From: Gemmobacter sp.
GTDB lineage: Bacteria > Pseudomonadota > Alphaproteobacteria > Rhodobacterales > Rhodobacteraceae
Reading direction: 5' to 3'
Length of the DNA: 64,000 nucleotides
Assembly: GCF_034676705.1 (NCBI RefSeq)
Contig: NZ_JAUCBS010000013.1
Span: 1,252,501 to 1,316,500 of the forward strand
The notes below the pieces were generated by a model. That model was not told the origin of the DNA. It did no database searches and worked only from the letters and a program-made list of their open reading frames with translations. The translations under genes were made by a program, and so were the position numbers. This document shows positions 43,169 through 58,882 of the stretch, one piece after another. Positions within the stretch are counted from its first letter, which is position 1. Each line of letters opens with the position of its first letter.

Positions 43169-43543
43169 ATGGCTGATCTGAAAGCACTCGCCGAGCAAAT
43201 CGTCAACCTGACCCTGCTCCAGGCGCAAGAACTGAAAACCATCCTGAAAGACGAGTACGGCATCGAGCCGGCCGCCGGTGGCGCCGTCATGATGGCTGGC
43301 CCGGCTGCGGCTGCTGCCCCGGCTGAAGAAGAAAAGACCGAGTTCGACGTCGTCCTGACCGACGCCGGCGCGAACAAGATCAACGTGATCAAGGAAGTTC
43401 GCGCGATCACCGGTCTGGGCCTGAAAGAAGCCAAGGACCTGGTCGAAGCTGGCGGCAAGGTGAAAGAGGCCATCTCGAAGGCCGACGCCGAAGCCATGAA
43501 GAAAAAGCTCGAAGAAGCTGGCGCCAAAGTCGAGCTGAAGTGA
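43169..43543 (+). CDS. rplL: Ribosomal protein L7/L12
   Basis: L7/L12 recruits translation GTPases. The 124-residue acidic protein has the N-terminal dimerisation domain, an Ala-rich hinge (MAGPAAAAAPAEEEKTEF) and the C-terminal factor-binding domain (EVRAITGLGLKEAKDLVEAG). It follows rplJ by 69 bases. Confidence 0.98.
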   Translation: MADLKALAEQIVNLTLLQAQELKTILKDEYGIEPAAGGAVMMAGPAAAAAPAEEEKTEFDVVLTDAGANKINVIKEVRAITGLGLKEAKDLVEAGGKVKEAISKADAEAMKKKLEEAGAKVELK

Positions 43544-43552
43544 TCGCGTCCG

Positions 43553-43614
43553 GGATGCGTCACGCATCCTGATCGCATCATAGGGCCGGATCCGGGCATG
43601 CCCCGGGTCCGGCC
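43553..43614 (+). other. Two hairpins in the rplL-rpoB gap
   Basis: GGATGCG/CGCATCC (43553-43569) and a 13-pair stem from GGCCGGATCCGGG (43584-43596) with CCCGGGTCCGGCC (43602-43614, one G-U). Neither has a T tract. In other bacteria this gap holds an attenuator and RNase III site that tune rpoBC output; these hairpins are candidates for that. Confidence 0.5.
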
Positions 43615-43790
43615 AGACCTGTCTTGAAGGGCGCAATCGCGGTTGCGCCGTTCCGGAAAGGTCAGGGGTTCGGGAGCCCGCCGGTGGGACGGCGTGCAGG
43701 CATGGAACCCCGCGACATCCGCGTTCGAAAGGCGCCTCCCCCGTGGCCCGACGGGGAGACGCGCCGAGATGACGAAAGGTGACCACGAGC

Positions 43791-47927
<4,137 letters not shown>

Positions 47928-47933
47928 CCGGAT

Positions 47934-47983
47934 GGCGGGGTAAACCCCGCCCTACGGCCCGGTAGGGCGGGGTTCACCCCGCC
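47934..47983. repeat. REP-like palindromic element between rpoB and rpoC
   Basis: Two 22-base arms (47934-47955 and 47962-47983) are inverted repeats with one mismatch. Each arm is itself a hairpin (GGCGGGG-TAAA-CCCCGCC and GGCGGGG-TTCA-CCCCGCC). The paired palindromes resemble a REP/BIME unit. It fills most of the gap between rpoB and rpoC and could act on mRNA processing or stability. Confidence 0.75.
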
Positions 47984-48016
47984 TTGCCTCCACCGCGCCC
48001 TTTCAAGGATTTGAAA

Positions 48017-52252
<4,236 letters not shown>

Positions 52253-52270
52253 TCCCGGTCAAGGCAAATG

Positions 52271-52303
52271 AAAGGGGCCCCGGCAGCGATGCCGGGGCCC
52301 TTT
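52271..52303 (+). terminator. Terminator of the rpoBC operon
   Basis: A perfect 10-base stem GGGCCCCGGC (52275-52284) with GCCGGGGCCC (52291-52300), loop AGCGAT, followed by TTTGCTT. It lies about 20 bases after the rpoC stop. Confidence 0.9.
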
Positions 52304-52391
52304 GCTTGGTGCGGGTCTTGCGGGGGTGCGATTGGCGGGCCGGGCAGGGGGGGCTGCCCCCAACGGCCCATCGGTTATTGAACCAATGGCG

Positions 52392-52425
52392 CCCTCGGGA
52401 TCTTTGCGGGCAGATGAAAAGGCGC
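52392..52425 (-). repeat. Dispersed post-stop element, copy 11 (diverged)
   Basis: Minus strand GCGCCTTTTCATCTGCCCGC then AAAGATCCCGAGGG, right after the DUF1523 stop. The adjoining bases (GGCGCCATTGGTTCAA) recur as GGCGCCACTGGTTCAA next to copy 9. Confidence 0.55.
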
Positions 52426-52428
52426 CGC

Positions 52429-53103
52429 TCAGCGCCGGGGCGGGCTTTTCCAGGTGCCGAGCCAGGCCTTGAACCGGCCCCAGTTGCCGCGGGCGCGGGC
52501 GCGGGCCTGATCGGCGCGGGCATCGAGTTCATCGAAGGTATCGCCAACCTCGTCGACCAGCGGGTCGATCATGCGTTCGCGGAACTGCGCCAGCATGCGC
52601 CAGATCAGCACGATCAGCGCGACCAGCAGCACCAGGATGACGATGGTTTCCCACGGCACGATGGTTTCATCGGGGCTGGCAACCTGCCGCACGGCAACCG
52701 CGTTCGGAAAGATGGTGAAGAATTCGTTGCGCCAGCCGTAATGCTTGATCGCCACCCATTTCGGCGCCTCGGCCGACGATACCAGCGAGGTGGAAACGGC
52801 CTGGAGATTGTAGCTGTTGAACTTGAAATAGGGCGGCCAGCCCCAACCGGTATCCTCGTTGCGGTAGACCATGGGCTTGCCGTTGGGCTGCACGCTCTGG
52901 ATGAAGAACACGTCGCGCGTCACGCCATCGGTGGCCGTGCCAACATCGGGGCCGGACCAGAAGAACGAGTTCTCGCCAAAGTCGATGCGGCGGGTTTCGG
53001 TGCCGACGACGCGGACGATGTCGGTCTGTGGCAGGTTGTAATGCAGCACCGACAGCACCAGCAGCACCAGCACCGTCCAGAAACCCCGTTTGACCCAGGC
53101 CAT
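52429..53103 (-). CDS. DUF1523 family membrane protein
   Basis: This 224-residue protein has an N-terminal membrane helix (GFWTVLVLLVLSVLHYNLP), an extracytoplasmic domain of about 140 residues (ETRRIDFGENSFFWSGPD, DVFFIQSVQPNGKPMVYRNEDTGWGWPPYFKFNSYNLQ), a second helix (ETIVILVLLVALIVLIW) and a basic cytoplasmic tail. This layout and the DVFFIQ...VYRNEDTGWGWPPYFK block match what I know of DUF1523, a family of unknown function common in Rhodobacterales. It is the last gene of the 52-60 kb cluster and lies 11 bases after the small membrane protein. Confidence 0.85.
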   Translation of the reverse strand: MAWVKRGFWTVLVLLVLSVLHYNLPQTDIVRVVGTETRRIDFGENSFFWSGPDVGTATDGVTRDVFFIQSVQPNGKPMVYRNEDTGWGWPPYFKFNSYNLQAVSTSLVSSAEAPKWVAIKHYGWRNEFFTIFPNAVAVRQVASPDETIVPWETIVILVLLVALIVLIWRMLAQFRERMIDPLVDEVGDTFDELDARADQARARARGNWGRFKAWLGTWKSPPRR

Positions 53104-53114
53104 CGCGCCTCTCC

Positions 53115-53381
53115 TTACGTAAAATTCAGCACATAGATCAGCACGCCGATCACCACCAGCGGCACGATGTAGACGCCCCACAGCAGCCGGCGGCGCAGCG
53201 AGCGTTGATAGCGTGCCATGCCATCGCGGATATAGGCATCGCGTTCGCCAATCCCATGGCCATCGTCCCAGCGGTTTTCCAGCCGTTCGCGTTCCAGCGA
53301 TCGGGCGTAGACCGAAATCAGCACATAGAGGACCGACAGCCCGATCAGCAGGAAGATTCCAAGGCGCAGAAATCCGATCAT
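53115..53381 (-). CDS. Small two-helix membrane protein in the 52-60 kb cluster
   Basis: This 88-residue protein has two membrane helices (FLRLGIFLLIGLSVLYVLISVYA and LLWGVYIVPLVVIGVLIYVLNF) separated by a charged loop (RSLERERLENRWDDGHGIGERDAYIRDGMARYQRSLRRR) that probably lies in the cytoplasm. Its ATG overlaps the stop of the DUF6638-like gene by four bases, and the DUF1523 gene follows 11 bases later, so it is co-expressed with both. Family unknown to me. Confidence 0.75.
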   Translation of the reverse strand: MIGFLRLGIFLLIGLSVLYVLISVYARSLERERLENRWDDGHGIGERDAYIRDGMARYQRSLRRRLLWGVYIVPLVVIGVLIYVLNFT

Positions 53382-54781
53382 CGCCGTTCCCTTGTGACTT
53401 GTTGCCGCGTGACCTGTTCGCGTGTGACTGCACCCCAGGGGCCGACCGCCTGGATGGGCGTTCCCGTCCATGGCCCGGCAGGGCGCGGCGCGGGGCGCGG
53501 CGTTTCGTCCATGGCGGGTTCGGGGCCGAACAGCGCGGCGCGCGCCCCCGCCTTGTCGATCTTGTATTCCCGTTCCAGGAATTCCGCCACCCAGCCGCGC
53601 TTGGCATCGGACCATTGGACATAGCTGTGGTAGAACAATTCCTTGTGGCAGATATACAGCTGCCGCACATCCAGCGGCGACAGTTCCGACAGCAGCATGT
53701 TCACCAGTCCCTTGTCGGGGCCTTGCGTGGCGCGCAGCAGGTAGAAATAGGCCGGGTGGTCGGAACTGATCTGCGGCCAGTCGCCCCCGGTTTCCGCCCA
53801 TCGCAGCACGGCCGCCAGCCCGGTGAATTCCTGTGGCAGCGCCGTGCCCAGCTTGCGCGCGATCTGGCGCAGGTCGGCGCGGGTGGCCCCGGCCAGATCC
53901 AGCCCCAGCTTGTCGGCCGCCGCCACCAGCACGAAATCCATCTTTTGCCGCAGCAGCGCCGCCGTATCGACGCCGCGCGCGCTGACGATGCTTTCCACCA
54001 GCCGGTTCTTGGCCAGCCAGTCGGCCAGCATGTTGCGCTGGCGCAGCCAGATCACCTGGCCGATGGGCAGATCCCCCAGGCTTTCGGGCGGGGCCACGGT
54101 AATGGCGGCCGGGGCAATCGCCTTGCGAAAGATATAGAGGCCGCCGAAATGACTGGTCCAGTAATTGGCCTGTTCGAACCCCATCGCCGGCAGGTTGATC
54201 GGCACGCGGGTGACATCGCCGGTCTTTTTCGCCAGCCCGATCATGTCGGCGATCAGCACATCATCGCGCCAGCCGTCGGGTTCGGTGCGAAAGCGGTCGA
54301 TCAGCGCGGTCAGCTTGCCGGCATCGGCGACATGGCGGCCGATGGTATCGGCCTCGACCGTGATGCGGCGGATGTCGAACAGGCGGGCGGGGTTCGACAG
54401 CTCATAGACCGAGTTCTGCAATTCCCCTGCCACCGCATCGCGGGCGGTCAGGGCGAACAGCTGCGATTCATTGGCGTCGATGAACTGGCGCAGGATGCCG
54501 CGCGCGGTCGAGAATTTGGCATTCAGCAGCGGCGCATGCTTTTGCGCCGTGGTCAGCAGGATGAACTGCCGGTTCGCCCCATCGGGGTTGAGGTAGAGGT
54601 CATCGCCCAGTTCCTCGCCCACTTCGGGGGAATAGCCGGAAATGTCGATGTGGAAATCCTGTAGTCTGGTTTCCTGGCCCGTCAGATGCTTCAGCGCGCG
54701 GTTGTAGCGGGTGACAAGGGCGGGCGAGGCGACCTCGACAAGGTTGCCGAACATCAGGCCTTTTTCGATGAGGCGTTTCAT
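53378..54781 (-). CDS. DUF6638-like protein, 467 residues
   Basis: This is a soluble, probably cytoplasmic protein, with no signal peptide or membrane helix. It opens MKRLIEKGLMFGNLVEVASPALVTRYNRAL and contains FHIDISGYSPEVGEELGDD, GFEQANYWTSHFGG and YICHKELFYHSYVQWSDAKR. I associate this with a family annotated DUF6638 in Rhodobacterales, from memory and not checked. The last 45 residues are a low-complexity tail (Pro-rich, then TREQVTRQQVTRERR). It overlaps the small membrane protein gene by four bases. Confidence 0.75.
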   Translation of the reverse strand: MKRLIEKGLMFGNLVEVASPALVTRYNRALKHLTGQETRLQDFHIDISGYSPEVGEELGDDLYLNPDGANRQFILLTTAQKHAPLLNAKFSTARGILRQFIDANESQLFALTARDAVAGELQNSVYELSNPARLFDIRRITVEADTIGRHVADAGKLTALIDRFRTEPDGWRDDVLIADMIGLAKKTGDVTRVPINLPAMGFEQANYWTSHFGGLYIFRKAIAPAAITVAPPESLGDLPIGQVIWLRQRNMLADWLAKNRLVESIVSARGVDTAALLRQKMDFVLVAAADKLGLDLAGATRADLRQIARKLGTALPQEFTGLAAVLRWAETGGDWPQISSDHPAYFYLLRATQGPDKGLVNMLLSELSPLDVRQLYICHKELFYHSYVQWSDAKRGWVAEFLEREYKIDKAGARAALFGPEPAMDETPRPAPRPAGPWTGTPIQAVGPWGAVTREQVTRQQVTRERR

Positions 54782-54796
54782 GGCGTGCCTTCTCTC

Positions 54797-55285
54797 TCAC
54801 CGGCTGGACGGGCTGCGCCGCCCCCCTCCCCCCACCCCCTCCCCACGAGGGGGAGGGGAGCCGCCAGGTTCCCATTGCAGTGCCCCCGTGCCCTGTCGGG
54901 TGGCCCCCTCCCCCCTTGTGGGGGAGGGAGGGGGTGGGGGGGTGGCGTCGACCGCCTCAAGGATCACTTGCATGACACCCTCCAGATTGCCGTCTATGTC
55001 GAGGTTCCACATGCGCAGCACGCGAAAGCCCTGCTGCGCGAACCAGTCGTCGCGGATAATATCCTGTGGGCCGCCGTGGCCCCCGCCATCGGCCTCGATC
55101 ACCAGCCGCCGGCCAAAGTCGCAGAAATCGGCGATATAGGGGCCGATGGGGGCCTGACGGCGAAAGCGCGTGCCGATCAGCCGATTCAACTCGCGCAACT
55201 GGGCCCACAGGCGGCGTTCCTGCCGGGTCATGTTGCGGCGCAGCATCTTGGCATTGGCGCGGGTGTGGGGGGCGATGCCGGTCAT
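54797..55285 (-). CDS. DUF559-type endonuclease-fold protein, bracketed by GC-rich repeats
   Basis: The core (about residues 8-112) reads ARANAKMLRRNMTRQERRLW, FRRQAPIGPYIADFCDF, LVIEADGGGHGG and RDDWFAQQGFRVLRMWNLDI, the Vsr/DUF559 restriction-endonuclease-like fold with its acidic centre and D/E-rich strand. The last 45 residues are not protein family but translated repeat (PPPPPSPTRGEG, GGSPPPRGEGVGGGG). The ribosome site is weak. It lies among genes of an otherwise tightly packed cluster, with repeat copies on both sides, as though the whole piece had moved in together. Confidence 0.75.
   Translation of the reverse strand: MTGIAPHTRANAKMLRRNMTRQERRLWAQLRELNRLIGTRFRRQAPIGPYIADFCDFGRRLVIEADGGGHGGPQDIIRDDWFAQQGFRVLRMWNLDIDGNLEGVMQVILEAVDATPPPPPSPTRGEGATRQGTGALQWEPGGSPPPRGEGVGGGGRRSPSSR
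54837..54859. repeat. GC-rich palindromic repeat, copy A
   Basis: CCCCTCCCC-ACG-AGGGGGAGGGG; a near-palindrome inside the 3' part of the DUF559 frame. An identical core is at 55324-55346. Confidence 0.8.
54904..54942. repeat. GC-rich palindromic repeat, copy B (variant)
   Basis: CCCCCTCCCCCCTTG followed by TGGGGGAGGGAGGGGG; related to copies A and C but with a different centre. Confidence 0.6.
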
Positions 55286-55323
55286 TTCAGGCGGGCCTGT
55301 GGGGTCGCGCCCCCCTCCCCCCT

Positions 55324-55346
55324 CCCCTCCCCACGAGGGGGAGGGG
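55324..55346. repeat. GC-rich palindromic repeat, copy C
   Basis: Identical in its 23-base core to copy A. It lies in the 130-base gap just upstream of the DUF559 start, so A and C flank that ORF as direct copies of a palindrome. Confidence 0.8.
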
Positions 55347-55415
55347 AGGTGCCTGGCCATCCCACTGGTGGCATAGCGGCTATTGTCGGCTTTGGTGGTG
55401 CTGCAAGGCACATGG

Positions 55416-55730
55416 TCACCCCCGCCCCTCCAGATGCCGGCGTTTGGTTTCCTCGAACCGCGACTCGCGTGCCGCTAGCAGCAGGATGCGGGCCGTCACC
55501 AGTGCGGGGGCGACAGCTATCACTACCAGAGCAGAAACATGCTGTGGCTCGGGTAGCATCAGCATCACCACCACACTGGGGAAGAGCGTGACGGCGCCAC
55601 CTGCCTGCATCGCCCAATGCCAGCGCAGCCAAGAGCCGGGAGGCAACCGAGCCCAGGCAAGGTGGGTCACCCAGAGCGCCAGCGGCAATGCCGCCAGATT
55701 GACAGCACCAAGCAGCATCAGACCAGTCAC
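55416..55730 (-). CDS. Small three-helix membrane protein with tail copied from the AAA ATPase
   Basis: The GTG start overlaps the AAA ATPase stop (GTGA, 55727-55730). The 104-residue product has about three hydrophobic helices (LMLLGAVNLAALPLALWVTH, GGAVTLFPSVVVMLML, ALVVIAVAPALVTARILLL). Its last residues, EETKRRHLEGRG, mirror the ATPase C-terminus EEAKRRYLEGRG, and the DNA at both 3' ends is a direct repeat. It therefore looks like an insertion flanked by, or generating, a duplicated gene end. Family unknown. Confidence 0.55.
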   Translation of the reverse strand: MTGLMLLGAVNLAALPLALWVTHLAWARLPPGSWLRWHWAMQAGGAVTLFPSVVVMLMLPEPQHVSALVVIAVAPALVTARILLLAARESRFEETKRRHLEGRG

Positions 55731-57661
55731 CCCCGCCCCTCCAGATACCGCCGCTTTGCTTCCTCGGCCCGCCCCATATCCCGCACCATCCCGGAAATTG
55801 CGACCTCGTCCGACTTGTCGGCATAGCGGAATTCGCTGTCGGCGTAGCGGTTGATCTCTTGCACGACCATCTCCACCGTGATCGGCCGGATCATCTCGCG
55901 CAGCATCTGGACCTTGCGGTCGTAGGGCTGGAACAGGAACAGGTCGGGCTTTTCCATCCAGTCGTCGGGCAGGTCCACATCCATCGCCCGCACCTTGACC
56001 GCATCGGTGATGTTCTTGACCGCGCGGCCGGTAAAGCGGGGGTCGGCGGTCTGGATCGCCTTGAGGTAGCTGCCCAGTTTCGCCAGCGTGTCCAGCGGGC
56101 CAAGATCGGCTGACACCTTGTCCCACACCGCGCGCAGGCCGGTTTCGTGCGGCAGGTTGTGGCTGGCAAAGCTGTCGGCAACCGCGCGCTGGATGGCCTG
56201 GGCGGCGAACAGGTCATGCGTGCCCAGCGGAATGGCGTGGTTCTTGCCCAGCAGCAGCGACAGGATATCAATGTAATCCTCGCGCGATTGCGGGCCGTCC
56301 ACAAGGAACCGGGCGCCGGCGCGCTGGCGCAGGGCGTCGTCCACGTTCTCGGGGAAGTTCGAGAACATGCCAAAGGTGCAATTGCCGCGCACCACGGTAT
56401 TGGCGCCGGCAAACGCCTCCATGAACACGGCCGTCACCTCTTGCTGGCCGGCCGATGATTGCCGGTCGCCGCGCTTGCCGGCGATCTGGTCGATATCGTC
56501 GATGGTGCCAAAGCCGATCACGGCGGGGTCGAGGATAGTGCTGATGAATGCCTTGGCATTCTGGCCCGATTTGCCCTGATAGCTGTCGATCTGGTCGATA
56601 CTGAAATTCTGGTAGCGAAAGGGGTAGCCGGCGGCCTTGCAATAGTCGTTCAGCAGGCCGGCCATCATCTGGATCAGCGTGGTCTTGCCGGTGCCCGGCG
56701 CGCCATCGCCCATGAAGGTGAAGATGAAGCCGCCCAGTTCGGCAAACGGGTTCAGCTTGCGGTCGAAATCATAGGCCATCAGCATCTTGGCCAGTTTCAT
56801 CGCCTGATATTTGGCAATGTGGTTGCCGATGACCTCGGACGGTTTCTTGAAGGCCATGGTCAGCGTGGTGCCGCGGGCCTTGGCGGCGGGGGTAAAGCCG
56901 GCGATGGTCAGGTCATCGGAGTCCACCTTCCAACTGGCGGTGGTAAAGGGGGCCAGGCGCGCGGCGGTTTCGGCGCGGGCGCGGGATTTGGCCATCAGCC
57001 CTTCGGCATAGGCGGCAAGGGTGGCCAGCAGATGGGCATCGTCGCTGGCAAAGGCGGCGATGTCCTGATCCAGTTCCCACAGCGCGCCATGCAGGGCCAG
57101 GGCGGGATTGTCGGTCAGCACCTCGTCGACGCCGCCGATCTCGACGGTGGTTTCGCCCAAGTGAGGCGCCAGCAGGAAGGCCAGCGCATTGCCGAAAGTA
57201 TGCAGCACCGCCAGCGCCTCGGCTGTCAGAAGCTCGGAGAATTCGGCGCGGCGGGTTTCGGGCAGGCGGGTTTCGAGATTGGCCTTTTTCAGCTCTTCCA
57301 GCCCGGTGCGGTCGGCCAGCGTTTCGCCGATGGCCAGCGCAATGGCCAGCGCGCGGCGCAAGGCCTGGGCGGCGGTGGCGATGGCGGGGGTGGGCAGGCC
57401 ATCGTCGGCGGCGCTTTCGATCCGGGCAAGCAGATGCACGGTGCCGGGCCGCGTGGTGGGCCGGCTGACCAGCCCCGGCGTGGTCGAGCGGAACCGGGGC
57501 CGGCCCGGAATGCCGGGCGAGCGTTCGGGGGCAGGATCGGTGCTGCGCGGGCTGGCCAGGCGGGGGGCGTGATCGAACCCCTGCAACAGCGCCAGCGCGG
57601 CGGCGTAATGGCTGCGGATCGTGGCTTCGGGCAGTTCCATCGTATCGCGCGGGCTGGACAT
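55727..57661 (-). CDS. AAA family ATPase of the 52-60 kb cluster
   Basis: This 644-residue protein has a helical N-terminal half of unknown fold and an AAA+ module from about residue 300: Walker A GDGAPGTGKTT (318-328), Walker B region IGFGTIDDID with D388 and D389, and a sensor-1-like FGMFSNFPEN (N435). RQRAGARF just after could supply an arginine finger. It resembles ATPases that remodel protein assemblies, not a helicase or transporter. It lies 84 bases (one post-stop element) after the 375-residue gene. Substrate unknown. Confidence 0.85.
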   Translation of the reverse strand: MSSPRDTMELPEATIRSHYAAALALLQGFDHAPRLASPRSTDPAPERSPGIPGRPRFRSTTPGLVSRPTTRPGTVHLLARIESAADDGLPTPAIATAAQALRRALAIALAIGETLADRTGLEELKKANLETRLPETRRAEFSELLTAEALAVLHTFGNALAFLLAPHLGETTVEIGGVDEVLTDNPALALHGALWELDQDIAAFASDDAHLLATLAAYAEGLMAKSRARAETAARLAPFTTASWKVDSDDLTIAGFTPAAKARGTTLTMAFKKPSEVIGNHIAKYQAMKLAKMLMAYDFDRKLNPFAELGGFIFTFMGDGAPGTGKTTLIQMMAGLLNDYCKAAGYPFRYQNFSIDQIDSYQGKSGQNAKAFISTILDPAVIGFGTIDDIDQIAGKRGDRQSSAGQQEVTAVFMEAFAGANTVVRGNCTFGMFSNFPENVDDALRQRAGARFLVDGPQSREDYIDILSLLLGKNHAIPLGTHDLFAAQAIQRAVADSFASHNLPHETGLRAVWDKVSADLGPLDTLAKLGSYLKAIQTADPRFTGRAVKNITDAVKVRAMDVDLPDDWMEKPDLFLFQPYDRKVQMLREMIRPITVEMVVQEINRYADSEFRYADKSDEVAISGMVRDMGRAEEAKRRYLEGRG

Positions 57662-57708
57662 GGGCGGCTCCGAGGGTTGGCGGCGGGACCGGGGGTTTCA
57701 CCCCCGGA

Positions 57709-57740
57709 CCCCCAGGGTATTTGGGGCAAGATGATAGGGG
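57709..57740 (-). repeat. Dispersed post-stop element, copy 12
   Basis: Minus strand CCCCTATCATCTTGCCCC then AAATACCCTGGGGG, after the stop of the 375-residue gene. Confidence 0.75.
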
Positions 57741-57745
57741 CTTGG

Positions 57746-58873
57746 TCAGCGCACCTTCATCACATGGCCGCCGGGGGCGACGACGAAGCGGGTGATGTCG
57801 TGAAAGCCGGGCGGGTTTTTCTCTGCCAGCACCTGATAGGGCCGTTCGGGCAGGATGACGAAGCGATGCGTCGCGCTGGCGCCGGTTTCGGCGCCGCGGC
57901 CCATGAAGGGGTCAAGCGCAAAGGTCTGGCGCTCGGTGGTGGAAAACCAGCCGGTCTTTTCCATCTGGCTGCCCGAGGAGACCAGGTTTTCCAGCGTCCA
58001 GACCAGCGCCCAATCCTGGCCTTCGGGGGCCATCGCCTCGGCCAGAACCTCGCCGATGGGGCCCGATTGCAGGGTGAAGGCCGAGGAATACATCGGCCCC
58101 AGATGCAGGCGTTTCAGCCGCTTGGGGTGCAGGTCGGGAAAATCGGTATCGAGGCCCTGGGCGATGGTCAGCAGTTTCAGCCCGTTCAGCGATTGCGCCA
58201 TCAGGTGGGATTGCACGGCAGGCCAGCGCCGGTCGTCGCGCGGCAGGGGGGTGCGGCCGGAATCCTCCAGCTCCATCAGATAGACCACCGGCAGGTTCAC
58301 CAGCGAATCGTAGACCGCCCAGGACAAGAGCCAGACGCGGCGCTGGCCATCGGCACCCGAAAGCCATTGCGCCTGCACATCGTTGCGCGCCAGGAACAGC
58401 CCGCCCTGCACCAGCATCTGGTAATAGAGCCGCTGCGACAGCGTGTATTGCAGCGCGGTGGGGATGGTCTGGTCGCCGACGATCTGGCGGACCATGCGGT
58501 CTTTCAGTTCCGCCTCGGAGGGCATCTGCGCCAGATGGCCCACCGCCTGCGCGGCATCATTGGCCATGAACAGCAGTTCCGCCGCCACCGGAAAGCCGCT
58601 TTCGTGCCGGTCAAAGGCCAGGCGCTGGCGGATGCCCGGCCCTTCGGTGCGCCCTGTCATCAGGTATTTCAGCGACAGCGCCTGAAAGCTGCGCTGCAAT
58701 GCCTCCATGTAGCTGCCCATCAGGCGCAGGTCGGCGCGCGTCAGGTGTCCGTCACGTTCCAGTTCGGCCGCGACGCGGGGCATATGGGCGATGATGCGGT
58801 CGAACTTGGCGAAGTAGCGGCGGGCGCTGAGATCATCGTAGATCTCGGTATGGTCGGGGGCAGGTTCGGCCAT
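57746..58873 (-). CDS. Conserved-looking 375-residue protein of the 52-60 kb cluster
   Basis: This is a soluble, mostly helical protein without signal peptide, membrane helix or motif I can name. Visible blocks are YDDLSARRYFAKFDRIIAHM near the start, MGSYMEALQRSFQALSLKYL, YTLSQRLYYQMLVQGGLFLA and HRFVILPERPYQVLAEKNPP near the end. It starts 9 bases after the stop of the coiled-coil gene, so the two are almost certainly co-translated. It probably works with the coiled-coil protein and the AAA ATPase; function unknown. Confidence 0.75.
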   Translation of the reverse strand: MAEPAPDHTEIYDDLSARRYFAKFDRIIAHMPRVAAELERDGHLTRADLRLMGSYMEALQRSFQALSLKYLMTGRTEGPGIRQRLAFDRHESGFPVAAELLFMANDAAQAVGHLAQMPSEAELKDRMVRQIVGDQTIPTALQYTLSQRLYYQMLVQGGLFLARNDVQAQWLSGADGQRRVWLLSWAVYDSLVNLPVVYLMELEDSGRTPLPRDDRRWPAVQSHLMAQSLNGLKLLTIAQGLDTDFPDLHPKRLKRLHLGPMYSSAFTLQSGPIGEVLAEAMAPEGQDWALVWTLENLVSSGSQMEKTGWFSTTERQTFALDPFMGRGAETGASATHRFVILPERPYQVLAEKNPPGFHDITRFVVAPGGHVMKVR

Positions 58874-58882
58874 TCCTGCCGC

